From Bacteroidaceae bacterium (GTDB lineage: Bacteria; Bacteroidota; Bacteroidia; Bacteroidales; Bacteroidaceae), in assembly GCA_024682395.1 (NCBI GenBank), contig JAIKZH010000004.1:1-63379 (forward strand): 63,379 nucleotides of DNA, read 5' to 3'. The notes beneath the pieces are model-generated. The model was not told the origin of the DNA and did no database searches. It saw only the letters and a program-made list of their open reading frames with translations. Numbering within the stretch: position 1 is the first letter of the stretch; every line of letters begins with the position of its first letter. Positions 50,705-60,460 of the stretch are shown here, in pieces. A program made the translations under genes and the position numbers.

Positions 50705-53284
50705 TTAGTTTTCTTTTTTCTTTCTTCCAAACAAATATGCTACCACAGCAATGATCAGCATAGAATAGAAACTTATGTTTGCTATTGTTTCTGTTGTCTT
50801 TACTGTCTGTGGATGGAATTCCATCTTTATTGTGTGTTTTCCTGCAGGAACTTCCATGGCTCTAAGCACATAATTCGCTCTAATTATGTTTGCTTCATTG
50901 CCATCTATAGTTGCAGTCCATCCTGGATAATATATTTCAGAGAAAACAACAAGTCCTCCTTTTTTGCTGTTAACATCGTATTGAACTTCATCACAAGTAA
51001 GAGACACTTGTTTGATACTTGCTGTTGAGTCGGCTGTAGCTTTGATGTTTGTAGCTTGTTGTCTGTCGATTACAGCGGTATGACGAGGATTTACCTTATG
51101 AAGTGCAGCAAGTTCTTCATTAGCATTATCAACATACTTCACATCATCTACAAACCATGCGTTTCCGTATGCGTCAGGGTTTTCGATAGGTATTTTTATG
51201 TTGTCCTGACCGCCCATCACAAACCACTTGGTGTTAAGCATATTTAAAACAGGATATATAGAATCTGTGTTTATTCCTTCAAAGTTGTAAAGAGGATAAG
51301 TAACACCTGCTTGCATCATTGCTGTTGTATCGAGTTTTGCCTCGCCTAACACACCGTAAACGCCTTGCATCTCCTTGCTGATATGTTCTTCTACAAGTTC
51401 CTGATAACGGCGTAATTTTGCAGCGTGATAACCACCAACACTACTGAAACAGAATGATGTGGTATTATCATTAAATGTGCTTACGGCAAAATTAAGAACT
51501 CTATAGTTGCGCTTATCTCCTGATTTTCCAATAATATAGTTCTCCCAGTCGGCTGGTTGATGATTTTGAACTGATTGACGAGTGTCAGGCCCAAACATAC
51601 CATCGTTGAGGTAACGTTTATTTACATCCCACATATCAATCAAACAGATACCTATCATGATTAGTGCAAATGTTATGGTGTATTTTCTCTTTTTATAAAT
51701 AAAGAACATAACAACTGCACCAATTAATATTATACGTACAGAACGCCATGCATCACTTACCAACATGTTCTCACGCATTGCACTGATTGATGAGAGGATG
51801 CGTGCGCCCATTCCTTCGTCAAAATAACCTGCTTGTATATATTGACTTATGGCTGTACGGTCGTTGCTACTTACACATTCATTGAATACCGATGATGGAG
51901 AGAAGATGAAGATGAAACAACATGCTAATGTGATTACTGTGCTGAGAATTAATGCTCTTAGTAGTTTTCCTCTATTCTCGTTCTGCTGACAACGTTCTAC
52001 GAATTCTTTTAATCCGAGCAATGCAAGAAGTGGAATGGTAAATTCTGCTACAACCAGTATTGAGGCTACTGTTCTGAATTTGCTATACATCGGAATATAA
52101 TCAATGCAGAAATCTGTTAGTGGCATGAAGTTCTTTCCCCAAGCCAACATAATAGATATGATTGTAGAGAGCAAAAGTGCCCATTTTATCGGTGATTTCC
52201 ATGATAAAATAAACAATGAGAGTACGAAGAGCATACATACAAGTGCACCGACATATACAGGTCCGCTTGTTCCTGGCTGTTCTCCCCAATATTGTGTGAA
52301 AGCATCGTAGATTTTTGCATTGGCTAACTCTGCATCCGACTTGCTCATTGCCTTTTCGTTCATGCTGAGCGGTACAGATGCACCTCCGTTGATGTTAGGA
52401 ATTAATAATGACCAAGTCTCTGCAATGCCGTAACTCCATGCTGTGATATAACTGCGTTCAAGTCCGCTGTCGGTTTGATCATCTGTCTTGCCTTCTTTTA
52501 CCAACTCACTCTTCCCACGCATAGTATCTTTTGCGTATTCATAAGTGTGAAAGAGGTTAGAAGCATTGATTCCAACGGCAATTATTGCTGCAATTATTAT
52601 TGCGATAGTTCCTTTGATGAAGGATTTTGTCTCTTTGTTTTTTATTGCATTTATAAGGAAGGCAATAACGATGAGGATTTCCGGTATTAAGAAATAATAT
52701 GTCATCTGTACGTGGTTCGACATTATCTGCAATGCTGCAAAGAATGCAAGTGTACAACAACCCACAAGATAACGTTTCTTGTAACATAACACTATTCCTG
52801 CTATTGTAGGCGGAATATATGCCAGAGTCAGAACCTTCCAGATGTGTCCTGCTGCTATAATGATAAAGAAATAACTTGAAAAAGCCCAAACGATTGCACC
52901 TAACGCCGCCATCCATTGCTTGAAATCAAATGCTCTAAGTAAGATATAAAAACCAAGCATGGAAATGAAGATGTAGAACACATAATCGGGAAGCCATAAA
53001 TGATATGCTTTCTCGATGAATGACATTCCCTTTGTGGATTCGTAACTTGGTGCAATCTGGTATGTTGGCATACCTCCAAATACGCTATTAGTCCATCGTG
53101 GGGTCTCTCCGTCGTGTTGGTCACGATATTGATTGATTTCTACACCTAATCCGTCGGCAGCACCATTATCGTGCTGACTTAGACGTCTTCCTTGAAAATC
53201 TGCTGGATAAAAATATACCAGCGAAATGATTGCAAATAATGCCACGCAAATAATGTCGGGCATCAATCGTTTAAGTTTCTTCAT
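50705..53284 (-). CDS. YfhO-family large membrane protein
   Basis: An 859-aa protein with about 12-14 membrane helices in residues 1-560 and one at the C-terminus ('ISFYSMLIIAVVAYLF'), separated by a periplasmic domain of about 250 aa. YfhO family members are GT-C-like membrane proteins; in Bacillus one works with a polyprenyl glycosyltransferase in lipoteichoic-acid glycosylation. The first loop has 'GGMPTYQI', and the periplasmic part ends 'FSEIYYPGWTATIDG', both typical. Glycan decoration is an inference from the family. It is the first gene of a six-gene run on the minus strand. Confidence 0.9.
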   Translation of the reverse strand: MKKLKRLMPDIICVALFAIISLVYFYPADFQGRRLSQHDNGAADGLGVEINQYRDQHDGETPRWTNSVFGGMPTYQIAPSYESTKGMSFIEKAYHLWLPDYVFYIFISMLGFYILLRAFDFKQWMAALGAIVWAFSSYFFIIIAAGHIWKVLTLAYIPPTIAGIVLCYKKRYLVGCCTLAFFAALQIMSNHVQMTYYFLIPEILIVIAFLINAIKNKETKSFIKGTIAIIIAAIIAVGINASNLFHTYEYAKDTMRGKSELVKEGKTDDQTDSGLERSYITAWSYGIAETWSLLIPNINGGASVPLSMNEKAMSKSDAELANAKIYDAFTQYWGEQPGTSGPVYVGALVCMLFVLSLFILSWKSPIKWALLLSTIISIMLAWGKNFMPLTDFCIDYIPMYSKFRTVASILVVAEFTIPLLALLGLKEFVERCQQNENRGKLLRALILSTVITLACCFIFIFSPSSVFNECVSSNDRTAISQYIQAGYFDEGMGARILSSISAMRENMLVSDAWRSVRIILIGAVVMFFIYKKRKYTITFALIMIGICLIDMWDVNKRYLNDGMFGPDTRQSVQNHQPADWENYIIGKSGDKRNYRVLNFAVSTFNDNTTSFCFSSVGGYHAAKLRRYQELVEEHISKEMQGVYGVLGEAKLDTTAMMQAGVTYPLYNFEGINTDSIYPVLNMLNTKWFVMGGQDNIKIPIENPDAYGNAWFVDDVKYVDNANEELAALHKVNPRHTAVIDRQQATNIKATADSTASIKQVSLTCDEVQYDVNSKKGGLVVFSEIYYPGWTATIDGNEANIIRANYVLRAMEVPAGKHTIKMEFHPQTVKTTETIANISFYSMLIIAVVAYLFGRKKKEN

Positions 53285-53424
53285 ATTGATATTTTATCGT
53301 GATTCCAATTATTTACAATAAGTGTCATGATATATGGCGATTCGCTTCTATTATAACATTATTATCGTGCTAATAACATAATAGCAATAATCACCGACTA
53401 CAAAGTTACTGAATTATTTTGTAT

Positions 53425-53448
53425 GGTAGACGTTTTCTACCATTTTTT
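53425..53448 (+). terminator. Small hairpin with T-run on the plus strand, no gene upstream
   Basis: GGTAGA (53425-53430) pairs with TCTACC (53436-53441), followed by ATTTTTTT. It has the form of an intrinsic terminator for plus-strand transcription, yet both flanking genes are on the minus strand. Confidence 0.4.
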
Positions 53449-53663
53449 TGATACAATGATATCAAAATATATTGTAAAACTAAAATAATATGAATTTAAT
53501 GAGATTATCAATAAAGTTTATCTCCAAACTTCAATGTGATATTTCAAATCTAAAGACATATCAAAGATAACGTCTACAAAACTAATTTAAATATCTGTTA
53601 TATACAATAATAAACTAAAATATGGATATCGGTGATAGTGGATTCATTAATAGTGATATAATA

Positions 53664-53721
53664 AATATATAAAAAGGGTATGACATCTTGAGTTTGTTAT
53701 AAACAGTTTTGTCATACCCTT
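53664..53721 (-). terminator. GH127 terminator
   Basis: A 12-bp perfect stem AAGGGTATGACA/TGTCATACCCTT (53674-53685 with 53710-53721), followed on the minus strand by TTTTTATATATTT. It begins 28 nt past the GH127 stop codon. Confidence 0.88.
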
Positions 53722-53748
53722 GATTCCGTATTTATTAAATAAGTAGAT

Positions 53749-56700
53749 TTATTTTATTAGAACTTTTTTGCCGTTGACAATGTAAATTCCATCTGAAACA
53801 GAATCTAAGTTGGAATATCGAGTTCCATCAATTTTATAAAGATTATTTAACCTTTTATTATATTTATCAATAGTCGGTGTTGATATGGCAGATGCAATGT
53901 ATGTTTCGTATGAATTAGAAAATGTAATATCTTTAATGATACTAGTACCTGTAGTTGATGTTAAACCGAATATTGTGTTTCCTTTACTAAAAGCATAATC
54001 ATCTCCTTGGCTGTTATCCATTAAACCACTTTCTGGAAGATCCCATACAAAATATACATCATTGCCATTTTTATTAGTGTATATCGGAGCAATACTTGTT
54101 CCATGGCATGTACCATTGTACCACCATAAGTATGCAGAACCATTAGATGTACTGAGATTTGTGCCTCTAATGATTAGAAAACGGTCTGAAGAAACAATAT
54201 TGTATTTATTTTGTGAAAACTTTAAACAAACATTGTTGTTACCTGTTCCTGAATTTACTGTAATTGAGTTGTTTGATGAATTATATGAGATGTTAGATTG
54301 AACAACTCGGCTTTCATCACCTGTAGTAGCCCATTCACTCGCCAAAAATTTATAGTCTGATTTAGCTTGACTATTTGAATAATCTTTTAATAAACGTAAG
54401 TAATATAATCCTGGGCAAATTGTGTTGTCCTCCGCTTTAATCCTAAATATTAATTCTGATTTTACTTTACCTTGACCATCTATAAGTAATTCGTCAGGAA
54501 TTGGAATCTCATAATTAAAGAAACCATTGTCTGATGGAGTATAACTTTCTGGAATTTTAAAGGTGGATAATTTTTTTCCTTCAACATAGATTGCTCCAAT
54601 ACGTCCTTTGTCTGCTGTTGTAAATCTACACATTATAGATAAATCTGATGTTATTCCGTCTTTGTTACTTAAAGTATATTGTATATAACCTCCATTTGGC
54701 GCGTCGCGATAGAATTCGCCATTATAACTACCTTTTGTAGAACCTTGTGATGCGGACAATTTATGGCCAGCTTCGCTTTGTTGCTCACCTGTCCCGACAA
54801 AATCGATTGTACGTGATTCCATCGCAAGAATAGCTGCTTCAGCTTTTCCTATGTCACTCTTTATGAAATCTTCTTCTGTTGCCTGATACCAGTATATCAC
54901 ATAACGTGTGTGGTGAGTTGAGAAGAATGGTTCGAGTTTTAGTGTCTTCTTAGATGCAAACATAGAGCCCACTGGGATGTATTTAGGTGCATTTATTGTA
55001 AATGATAACCCTGTGCCATTTTTCTTAATAAGATTTAAAATAGTGTCACGATTACAAATAAGTAAAGGAGAACTATTTATTGATTTTTGGGTACCGCGGC
55101 AACCTGGTGAATGATCCATTCGTCCTTCGCCACCATATTCATTCTGTAAATCTGTTGCTTCTGTATTGCCTGCTAACAATATTGGACCATATTTGAATGC
55201 AATATAATCTGATAATCCAGGGCATTGTTCGTAACGAAGAGTCATTGGTAAGTTTATATTTATTTTATCTCCATTATTCCAATTTCTTGAAATTATGAAA
55301 TACCCTTTTGTTAATTGACCAGTTGCTGAAACACCATTTACTTTTACATCGAATCCATTTGTTACCCAATTTGGTTTACGAATTGCAATTGCATAATTTC
55401 CTGATTTGTTAACTGTTATATTCGATTGCTCCTCGTATGGGAAACTCGTTTCTTGACGGACTGCAAAATTATCACTCTTGAGTTCGCTGGCTGTAAATAA
55501 GTTTATATACAGAGTGTTGTTACCATCATGAGTATAAATGAAGTGCCCATATTTTCCGTGATTCTCCATTCCTGTACCAACGCAACACCACATTCCTTGA
55601 TTTACTTTTGAATAAATCTTATATCCTTGTGGTCGAAGGGTGGTAAAATATACATAACCTCCAGTTTTAGGATCTTGAGTAGAAAGAATATGGTTGTACA
55701 TAGTATTTTCATAAAAATCAGCATATTGTGAGTCATGAGTGTCGTCAAATAAGTCTTCTGAAAGTTTCAACATGTTATTACTATTACATGTTTCTGGACC
55801 ATCTGGTTGAGATATGTATTTATCGTAGTTAGATTGATTTAAAAAATGTTCGTTAACACTATTTCCTCCAATGCATACGGTACGATTATTGTTTACATCT
55901 TTCCAAAAATTTACAGCAGAAGTGTGATAATTTGTTGAAGTTTTTTGAAGTTGATAGATACGCTCAAATCCAATATATTTTGGAACTTGAGTGTTTGCAT
56001 GTTTGTCATTGAGGAATGATGTGTTATATGATTGCATTCCATCGAGCATATATGTATGACTAAATTTTTTAGCTGCATTCAAATATTTAACCTCTCCAAA
56101 AATTTTATATGCATCTGCTAAAGTTTCATTTATTCCTCCATGTTCACTTCCAAGTACTCTTTGCATCGTATCTTGTGAAAGTTTTGAAACAAGATTGATG
56201 CTCCAATCGCATAGATTTTTGTATAAAGTTTTTGCAGTTTCATCGCCTGCATAAATGTACGCATCGCGTAATCCTGCAAGTACTTTATGTTCACAATAAA
56301 AAGGAACCCAACCTCCGACTTTGTAGAAAGGTTCTGCATCTCCTTTGTACATGGCTTTCCATGCGTCACGGATAGGTTGACCTCCAAGGAATCCTTTTAA
56401 ACCTTCGTTATTATTTGCATATGCTTCTTGACAGTCTTTTAATATTCCAATGCAATAATCAAGTCGTGATTTAATATCATTACGTAAGGAATTTTGGCTA
56501 TTATCTGTTAATGATGCATATGCAAGAGCAAGTGCACTCAAATAATGACCTCCAACATGACCTTCAAGTGTCCAATCAGGTTGCCCCCAATTTGGAAATG
56601 AAGGGTGGGCGTTTGTCCATCCGTAGTATTTGCTGCCATTCTTTTTGTCGAGTTCTGCCTCGCGAATAAATGGAGCCATTAATCTATCAGCATCATAACT

Positions 56701-56880
56701 AAGTAATAGCTTTGAATTAGTAATAAGAGAAGTTTTCATTGGACCATCAAGAAGTGTGACTTGATTTAAGTCGAAATGTTGTGGATAAAGTTCTGATTGT
56801 GCAGAGATATTCTGCGTTGTCATCATTGCTGTCACGATTGATATCGTAACAAATCCTTTTGCTTTAAAAAAATTTTTCAT
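53749..56880 (-). CDS. GH127 family glycosidase (beta-L-arabinofuranosidase-like) with long C-terminal region
   Basis: 1043 aa with a signal peptide ('VTISIVTAMMTTQNISAQ'). The GH127 (DUF1680) catalytic domain runs to about residue 560. In the studied enzyme HypBA1 the acid/base Glu322 and a zinc site of Glu338, Cys340, Cys417 and Cys418 (Cys417 the nucleophile) are essential. Their counterparts are visible as 'GGNSVNEHF', 'PETCNSNN' and 'WCCVGTGME'. From about 680 an added beta-rich region follows, with 'STKGSYNGEFYRDAPNGGYI'-type carbohydrate-module sequence (in part 'YRDAPNGGYIQYTLS'). The end 'GIYIVNGKKVLIK' resembles the secretion tails seen in Prevotella. It stands alone with its own terminator. 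Confidence 0.9.
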   Translation of the reverse strand: MKNFFKAKGFVTISIVTAMMTTQNISAQSELYPQHFDLNQVTLLDGPMKTSLITNSKLLLSYDADRLMAPFIREAELDKKNGSKYYGWTNAHPSFPNWGQPDWTLEGHVGGHYLSALALAYASLTDNSQNSLRNDIKSRLDYCIGILKDCQEAYANNNEGLKGFLGGQPIRDAWKAMYKGDAEPFYKVGGWVPFYCEHKVLAGLRDAYIYAGDETAKTLYKNLCDWSINLVSKLSQDTMQRVLGSEHGGINETLADAYKIFGEVKYLNAAKKFSHTYMLDGMQSYNTSFLNDKHANTQVPKYIGFERIYQLQKTSTNYHTSAVNFWKDVNNNRTVCIGGNSVNEHFLNQSNYDKYISQPDGPETCNSNNMLKLSEDLFDDTHDSQYADFYENTMYNHILSTQDPKTGGYVYFTTLRPQGYKIYSKVNQGMWCCVGTGMENHGKYGHFIYTHDGNNTLYINLFTASELKSDNFAVRQETSFPYEEQSNITVNKSGNYAIAIRKPNWVTNGFDVKVNGVSATGQLTKGYFIISRNWNNGDKININLPMTLRYEQCPGLSDYIAFKYGPILLAGNTEATDLQNEYGGEGRMDHSPGCRGTQKSINSSPLLICNRDTILNLIKKNGTGLSFTINAPKYIPVGSMFASKKTLKLEPFFSTHHTRYVIYWYQATEEDFIKSDIGKAEAAILAMESRTIDFVGTGEQQSEAGHKLSASQGSTKGSYNGEFYRDAPNGGYIQYTLSNKDGITSDLSIMCRFTTADKGRIGAIYVEGKKLSTFKIPESYTPSDNGFFNYEIPIPDELLIDGQGKVKSELIFRIKAEDNTICPGLYYLRLLKDYSNSQAKSDYKFLASEWATTGDESRVVQSNISYNSSNNSITVNSGTGNNNVCLKFSQNKYNIVSSDRFLIIRGTNLSTSNGSAYLWWYNGTCHGTSIAPIYTNKNGNDVYFVWDLPESGLMDNSQGDDYAFSKGNTIFGLTSTTGTSIIKDITFSNSYETYIASAISTPTIDKYNKRLNNLYKIDGTRYSNLDSVSDGIYIVNGKKVLIK

Positions 56881-56971
56881 TGTTCAATTTTGTTAGTTAG
56901 AAAATTTATCAGTAAAAATGTTAATAGAAATCTATTTGATAGTGTTTGTATTATGGTATCATATTTTATTG

Positions 56972-56979
56972 CAAAAATA
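56972..56979 (-). promoter_or_regulatory. Predicted -7 box for GH127
   Basis: Minus-strand TATTTTTG matches TAnnTTTG, 91 nt before the start codon. No TTG lies at the expected -33 distance. Confidence 0.45.
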
Positions 56980-57089
56980 CGAAAAAAACTTATATTAAGG
57001 TGATTTTCAAAATTAAAAAAATTATATAAGATTAAAAAATAACGATATCTATGTATTATGTATTAAATTGGAAAGTCTAATTATCATTG

Positions 57090-57118
57090 ACAAAAAATAC
57101 GGGCACATTTGTACCCGT
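57090..57118 (-). terminator. metA terminator
   Basis: An 8-bp stem ACGGGTAC/GTGCCCGT on the minus strand (57099-57118, loop AAAT, one G-U), followed by ATTTTTTG. It starts about 30 nt past the metA stop codon. Confidence 0.85.
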
Positions 57119-57147
57119 AAAAATGTTATATGTGATAGGTGTTAAGA

Positions 57148-58032
57148 TTACCCCTTAATGACGTAATTTTCAATCCATCCAGTATATAATTTTTTACAAG
57201 AATCTCCCCATGAATATTTAATATTTTTAGTAGGGTTATCTTCTTCAAAATAATTGTATGGTAATATAGGGTTGAGTCCTTTCTCCATATCACGCTTATA
57301 TTCCGAAGCAAGTCGTCCCGGAGCATATTCAAAATGTGCGAAAGAGAACACGATCTTACCTCCCTTACACAACACGAGTCCAGGACCGATTTTAGGTTCC
57401 TCAGCAATGATTTCGAGGTCGGGTTCGGCTGCAATTTCGTCATGTGGAAGTCCCCAAGGACGACTTACTGGCACTTGTATCTCATCTAATGAATTGTCTA
57501 TAAGAGGCGTGGTCTTGTTGAGAATCTTATGAGTATAAACTCCGCTCCATTGGAAGTCATATCTAATCACGTCGATTCCGTAGCTATAATACAAACGTGC
57601 AAATCCTCCCCAGCAGATATAAAGGGATGAACGCACATGTTCGTCTGCCCATCTGAAAAATACCTTGAGTTGTGTCCAATAGATTATTTCTTCAAATCTG
57701 AATTTCTGTAATGGGGCACCATTTACAATCAAACCATCATAATACTGATTCTGTTCCATAATCTCAGCCACATCTTGATAGAAAGTGTCCATATATTCCT
57801 GAGGCGTGTTCTTATAGAACAAATTGCTCATTTTTATGAGAGTTATGTTAATCGGACGATTACAAACCTCTAATGCACGGTAAATTTCAGCCTCACTTGC
57901 TTCTTTTTCCGGCATTACGTTAAGAAATAATATGTTTAGAGGTTTTACTCCTTCTGGAATAGTGTCTGTGATGTTAATACCTTCTGCTTTTAATTTTTCA
58001 ATCAGAGGCAGGTTTTTAGGAACTATAATCAT
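57148..58032 (-). CDS. metA: Homoserine O-acyltransferase (MetA family)
   Basis: Activates homoserine with succinyl- or acetyl-CoA for methionine synthesis. The catalytic triad is intact and colinear with E. coli (offset 2): Cys140 ('LYICWGG'), His233 and Glu235 ('FAHFEYAPGR'). The residue that separates acetyl from succinyl specificity, Glu111 or Gly111 in studied enzymes, corresponds to Gln109 here ('NGAPLQKF'). The helix after the nucleophile is 'WGGFARLYYSYG', unlike the common 'WGAQAGLYYHYG'. 294 aa is close to normal. Family call firm; donor unclear. Confidence 0.93.
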   Translation of the reverse strand: MIIVPKNLPLIEKLKAEGINITDTIPEGVKPLNILFLNVMPEKEASEAEIYRALEVCNRPINITLIKMSNLFYKNTPQEYMDTFYQDVAEIMEQNQYYDGLIVNGAPLQKFRFEEIIYWTQLKVFFRWADEHVRSSLYICWGGFARLYYSYGIDVIRYDFQWSGVYTHKILNKTTPLIDNSLDEIQVPVSRPWGLPHDEIAAEPDLEIIAEEPKIGPGLVLCKGGKIVFSFAHFEYAPGRLASEYKRDMEKGLNPILPYNYFEEDNPTKNIKYSWGDSCKKLYTGWIENYVIKG

Positions 58033-58130
58033 TATCTATCGTTTTTTTACTCTATTTTAAAGGGAAACTAAGTTGTTCCAGTTATTAATAAATCTTATTC
58101 TATTATGCTTTTAGGATTATCATTCATCCT

Positions 58131-59150
58131 TTATAAAGTTTGCATTATCAAATATGTATAATATGCTATGACACAAAGAATAAACAATACTCCCCATGAT
58201 TTGCTTATCTTCTTGTTCGCATTTAATAGGCATACCACTAAAAGAAGAATAACGGAGCCTAAAAGTGCGATGAAATCGATGGTTTGTATGTTTCCTGGAC
58301 TCATCGGGCAGATTAATGATGAAACTCCGAGTATCAGTAGGATATTGAAGATATTACTTCCTACAGCATTTCCGATAGCCATGTCTGTGTCACCTTTGCG
58401 TGCAGCCATTATACTGGTTACCAGTTCTGGAAGCGATGTTCCAGCAGCAACGATGGTTAATGCAATGACAGACTGACTTACTCCCAATATGCTCGCAATT
58501 CCCGATGCTCCATCCACAAACCAGTCACCACCTCCAATAAGCATTGCCAACCCGAGGATGATAAGTATAGTGGATTTGAGTATTGACATCTCTTTCTTGT
58601 TTGCCTCACCTGATTTTTCTTGATTTATATTGATTTCATCGTGCTTTTTCCGTCTCGATTTGAGCACGTTTGCTATCGTGATATATATATATGTAATAAA
58701 GATTACAAGTAATATACTTCCTTCGATTCGTGTGAGCGTCATATTCTCTTTAGAGAAAATAAAACTGCCGTTTTGATCGAAGAAATACATCATGAATATA
58801 ATCAGGAAAGTAACCGCAGTATTCAATGGAAGGTCTCTGCGTAACAAGTCGCGTTTGCAGATAACAGGTGTAACTAATATTGTTGTACCTAATATGGCAA
58901 GTGTATTGAAGATATTGCTGCCGATAACATTTCCCAATGCAATCTCGTTATTGCCTTTTATGGCAGACACGGTACTGACCACCAGCTCTGGCAATGAAGT
59001 GCCAAAAGCCACGATAGTAAGTCCGATTATCAAAGTTGAGACATTAAACCTACGTGCCACTGACGAGGCTCCGTCGGTAAGGAAGTCGGCTCCCTTTACC
59101 ACTAATATCAGTCCGAGAATGAATTGGATTATAAATGTGATGGTTTCCAT
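58131..59150 (-). CDS. Calcium/sodium antiporter, K+-dependent exchanger-related (CaCA family)
   Basis: A 339-aa inner-membrane protein with about ten helices in two inverted halves, each with the alpha-repeat signature: 'VAFGTSLPELVVSTVSA' near residue 50 and 'VAAGTSLPELVTSIMAA' near 235. The acidic residues in GTSLPEL coordinate the cation. 'GNVIGSNIFN' and 'GNAVGSNIFN' follow each repeat. A charged loop at about 163-188 ('KSRRKKHDEININQEK') separates the halves. Expected role is Ca2+ extrusion driven by Na+ or H+. Confidence 0.94.
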   Translation of the reverse strand: METITFIIQFILGLILVVKGADFLTDGASSVARRFNVSTLIIGLTIVAFGTSLPELVVSTVSAIKGNNEIALGNVIGSNIFNTLAILGTTILVTPVICKRDLLRRDLPLNTAVTFLIIFMMYFFDQNGSFIFSKENMTLTRIEGSILLVIFITYIYITIANVLKSRRKKHDEININQEKSGEANKKEMSILKSTILIILGLAMLIGGGDWFVDGASGIASILGVSQSVIALTIVAAGTSLPELVTSIMAARKGDTDMAIGNAVGSNIFNILLILGVSSLICPMSPGNIQTIDFIALLGSVILLLVVCLLNANKKISKSWGVLFILCVIAYYTYLIMQTL

Positions 59151-59209
59151 CGCTTTTTATTATGTTCTTGTGCTTAGTAGTATAATAATCCTAAGTGCTG
59201 TCAATAAAA

Positions 59210-59260
59210 ATAATTTAAAGCCTCCTCATCTCCTGAATCATGTAGGGGACGAAGAGGCTT
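59210..59260 (-). terminator. mdh terminator
   Basis: AAGCCTC/GAGGCTT pairing (59218-59224 with 59254-59260) with partial inner pairing. It is followed on the minus strand by TTTAAATTATTTTTATT. It lies 21 nt past the mdh stop codon. Confidence 0.75.
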
Positions 59261-59281
59261 ATTGTTAATCCGAGGTCTGTA

Positions 59282-60280
59282 TTATAGATTAGGATTGATT
59301 TCTTTCCATTTACTGATTTCAGGAACGATGTTGAGTGAAACGAGTTCGTCACGCATCTTGCATAAGTGCTCATATGAAGCATCAAGTTTTGCAAGTTCCT
59401 CTGGAGTTCCTGTAGGCATCTTATATGAACATCCGTTCTTGTCAAGAGTAGTGTCCATTGCCATCATTATGTGGTTGTACTTCTCGTTGCAAACGTATGT
59501 TCCAGCAGGCCAACGGAATGCTTCACCTCCCATGACGGCGCGAATCATTTCAACTGAGCAGTATGCTGGACTTTGCCATGAAGAACGTCCACGGAGTTCT
59601 ATAATCTTAGCACCACCTTTTGTTACATCAACCTTGAGTTGTTCCCATTCTTCATTTGAACATGCAGATGTACCGATAAGGTCATTCAATGGTTTGCCGT
59701 TTACTTTCACAGCACTTCCGAATACAGCCATTTGCTCTCCGTGACCACCATAAGTAGCGCAACCAGTAACTTCATATTGCTTGCAACCGAATTTCTTAGC
59801 GATTGCAGACTGAAGACGAGTTGAGTCAAGAGCAGCAAGTGTTGTGACTTGGCCTGGTTTCAAACCTGAGTAAAGGAGTGTTACAAGTCCTGTAAGGTCT
59901 GCAGGGTTGAATATAACCACTACGTGCTTTACATCTGGGCAGTAAGTCTTGATGTTCTTTCCAAGGTCTTCTGCGATTTTGCAGTTTCCAGCAAGAAGAT
60001 CCTCACGTGTCATACCAGCCTTACGAGGTGCTCCACCTGAAGAGATGATATATTTTGCATCTTTGAATGCTTCAGCAACGTCAGTTGTAGCGGTGAGATT
60101 TACTCCATCATAGCCACAATGGAACATTTCCTCAATAACACCTTCCATTCCTGGAGCATAAACATCATAAAGACATACATTTGGAGTGAGCTTCATTGTT
60201 AAAGCAATTTGAACCATTGTAGATCCGATTGCTCCACCAGCTCCAACAATAACGAGTTTGTCGTTTGTTAAAAATCCCAT
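59282..60280 (-). CDS. mdh: Malate dehydrogenase
   Basis: NAD-dependent oxidoreductase of the LDH/MDH superfamily, 332 aa. The dinucleotide site is 'LVIVGAGGAIGSTM'. The substrate loop 'GGAPRKAGMTREDLLAGN' has Arg residues; LDH would have Gln in place of the first. 'IFNPADLTGLVTL' and 'TTLAALDSTRLQSAIAK' hold the Asp-Arg part of the active site, and 'ATYGGHGEQMAVF' the catalytic His. In Bacteroidales malate dehydrogenase serves the reductive branch to fumarate and succinate. It stands alone with its own -7 box and terminator. Confidence 0.94.
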   Translation of the reverse strand: MGFLTNDKLVIVGAGGAIGSTMVQIALTMKLTPNVCLYDVYAPGMEGVIEEMFHCGYDGVNLTATTDVAEAFKDAKYIISSGGAPRKAGMTREDLLAGNCKIAEDLGKNIKTYCPDVKHVVVIFNPADLTGLVTLLYSGLKPGQVTTLAALDSTRLQSAIAKKFGCKQYEVTGCATYGGHGEQMAVFGSAVKVNGKPLNDLIGTSACSNEEWEQLKVDVTKGGAKIIELRGRSSWQSPAYCSVEMIRAVMGGEAFRWPAGTYVCNEKYNHIMMAMDTTLDKNGCSYKMPTGTPEELAKLDASYEHLCKMRDELVSLNIVPEISKWKEINPNL

Positions 60281-60325
60281 AGTTATTTTATTTTTTTAAT
60301 GTTGATAGTCGTTACAAATTTCTTG

Positions 60326-60333
60326 CAAAGATA
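60326..60333 (-). promoter_or_regulatory. Predicted -7 box for mdh
   Basis: Minus-strand TATCTTTG, exact TAnnTTTG match, 45 nt before the start codon. The -33 region has no TTG at 19-21 nt. Confidence 0.55.
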
Positions 60334-60460
60334 ATAAATATTTGACAATAATCATTGTCATATCTCAATTATTTATGTCTTTCGTCATATTGTCAATACG
60401 AATATGTTAAAAATGCTATGCCCACTTTCCGATATAAGCGTAATATATGAATCCATAATT

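Larger units (their letters stand above)
53285..53748. other. Long AT-rich intergenic region between yfhO and GH127
   Basis: 464 bp without a gene. It contains an exact -7 match TAACTTTG (minus strand, 53401-53408) for the yfhO operon with no clear -33 partner. It also holds a plus-strand hairpin with T-run (53425-53448) and the GH127 terminator at its right side. Otherwise I see only low-complexity AT-rich sequence. Confidence 0.6.
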
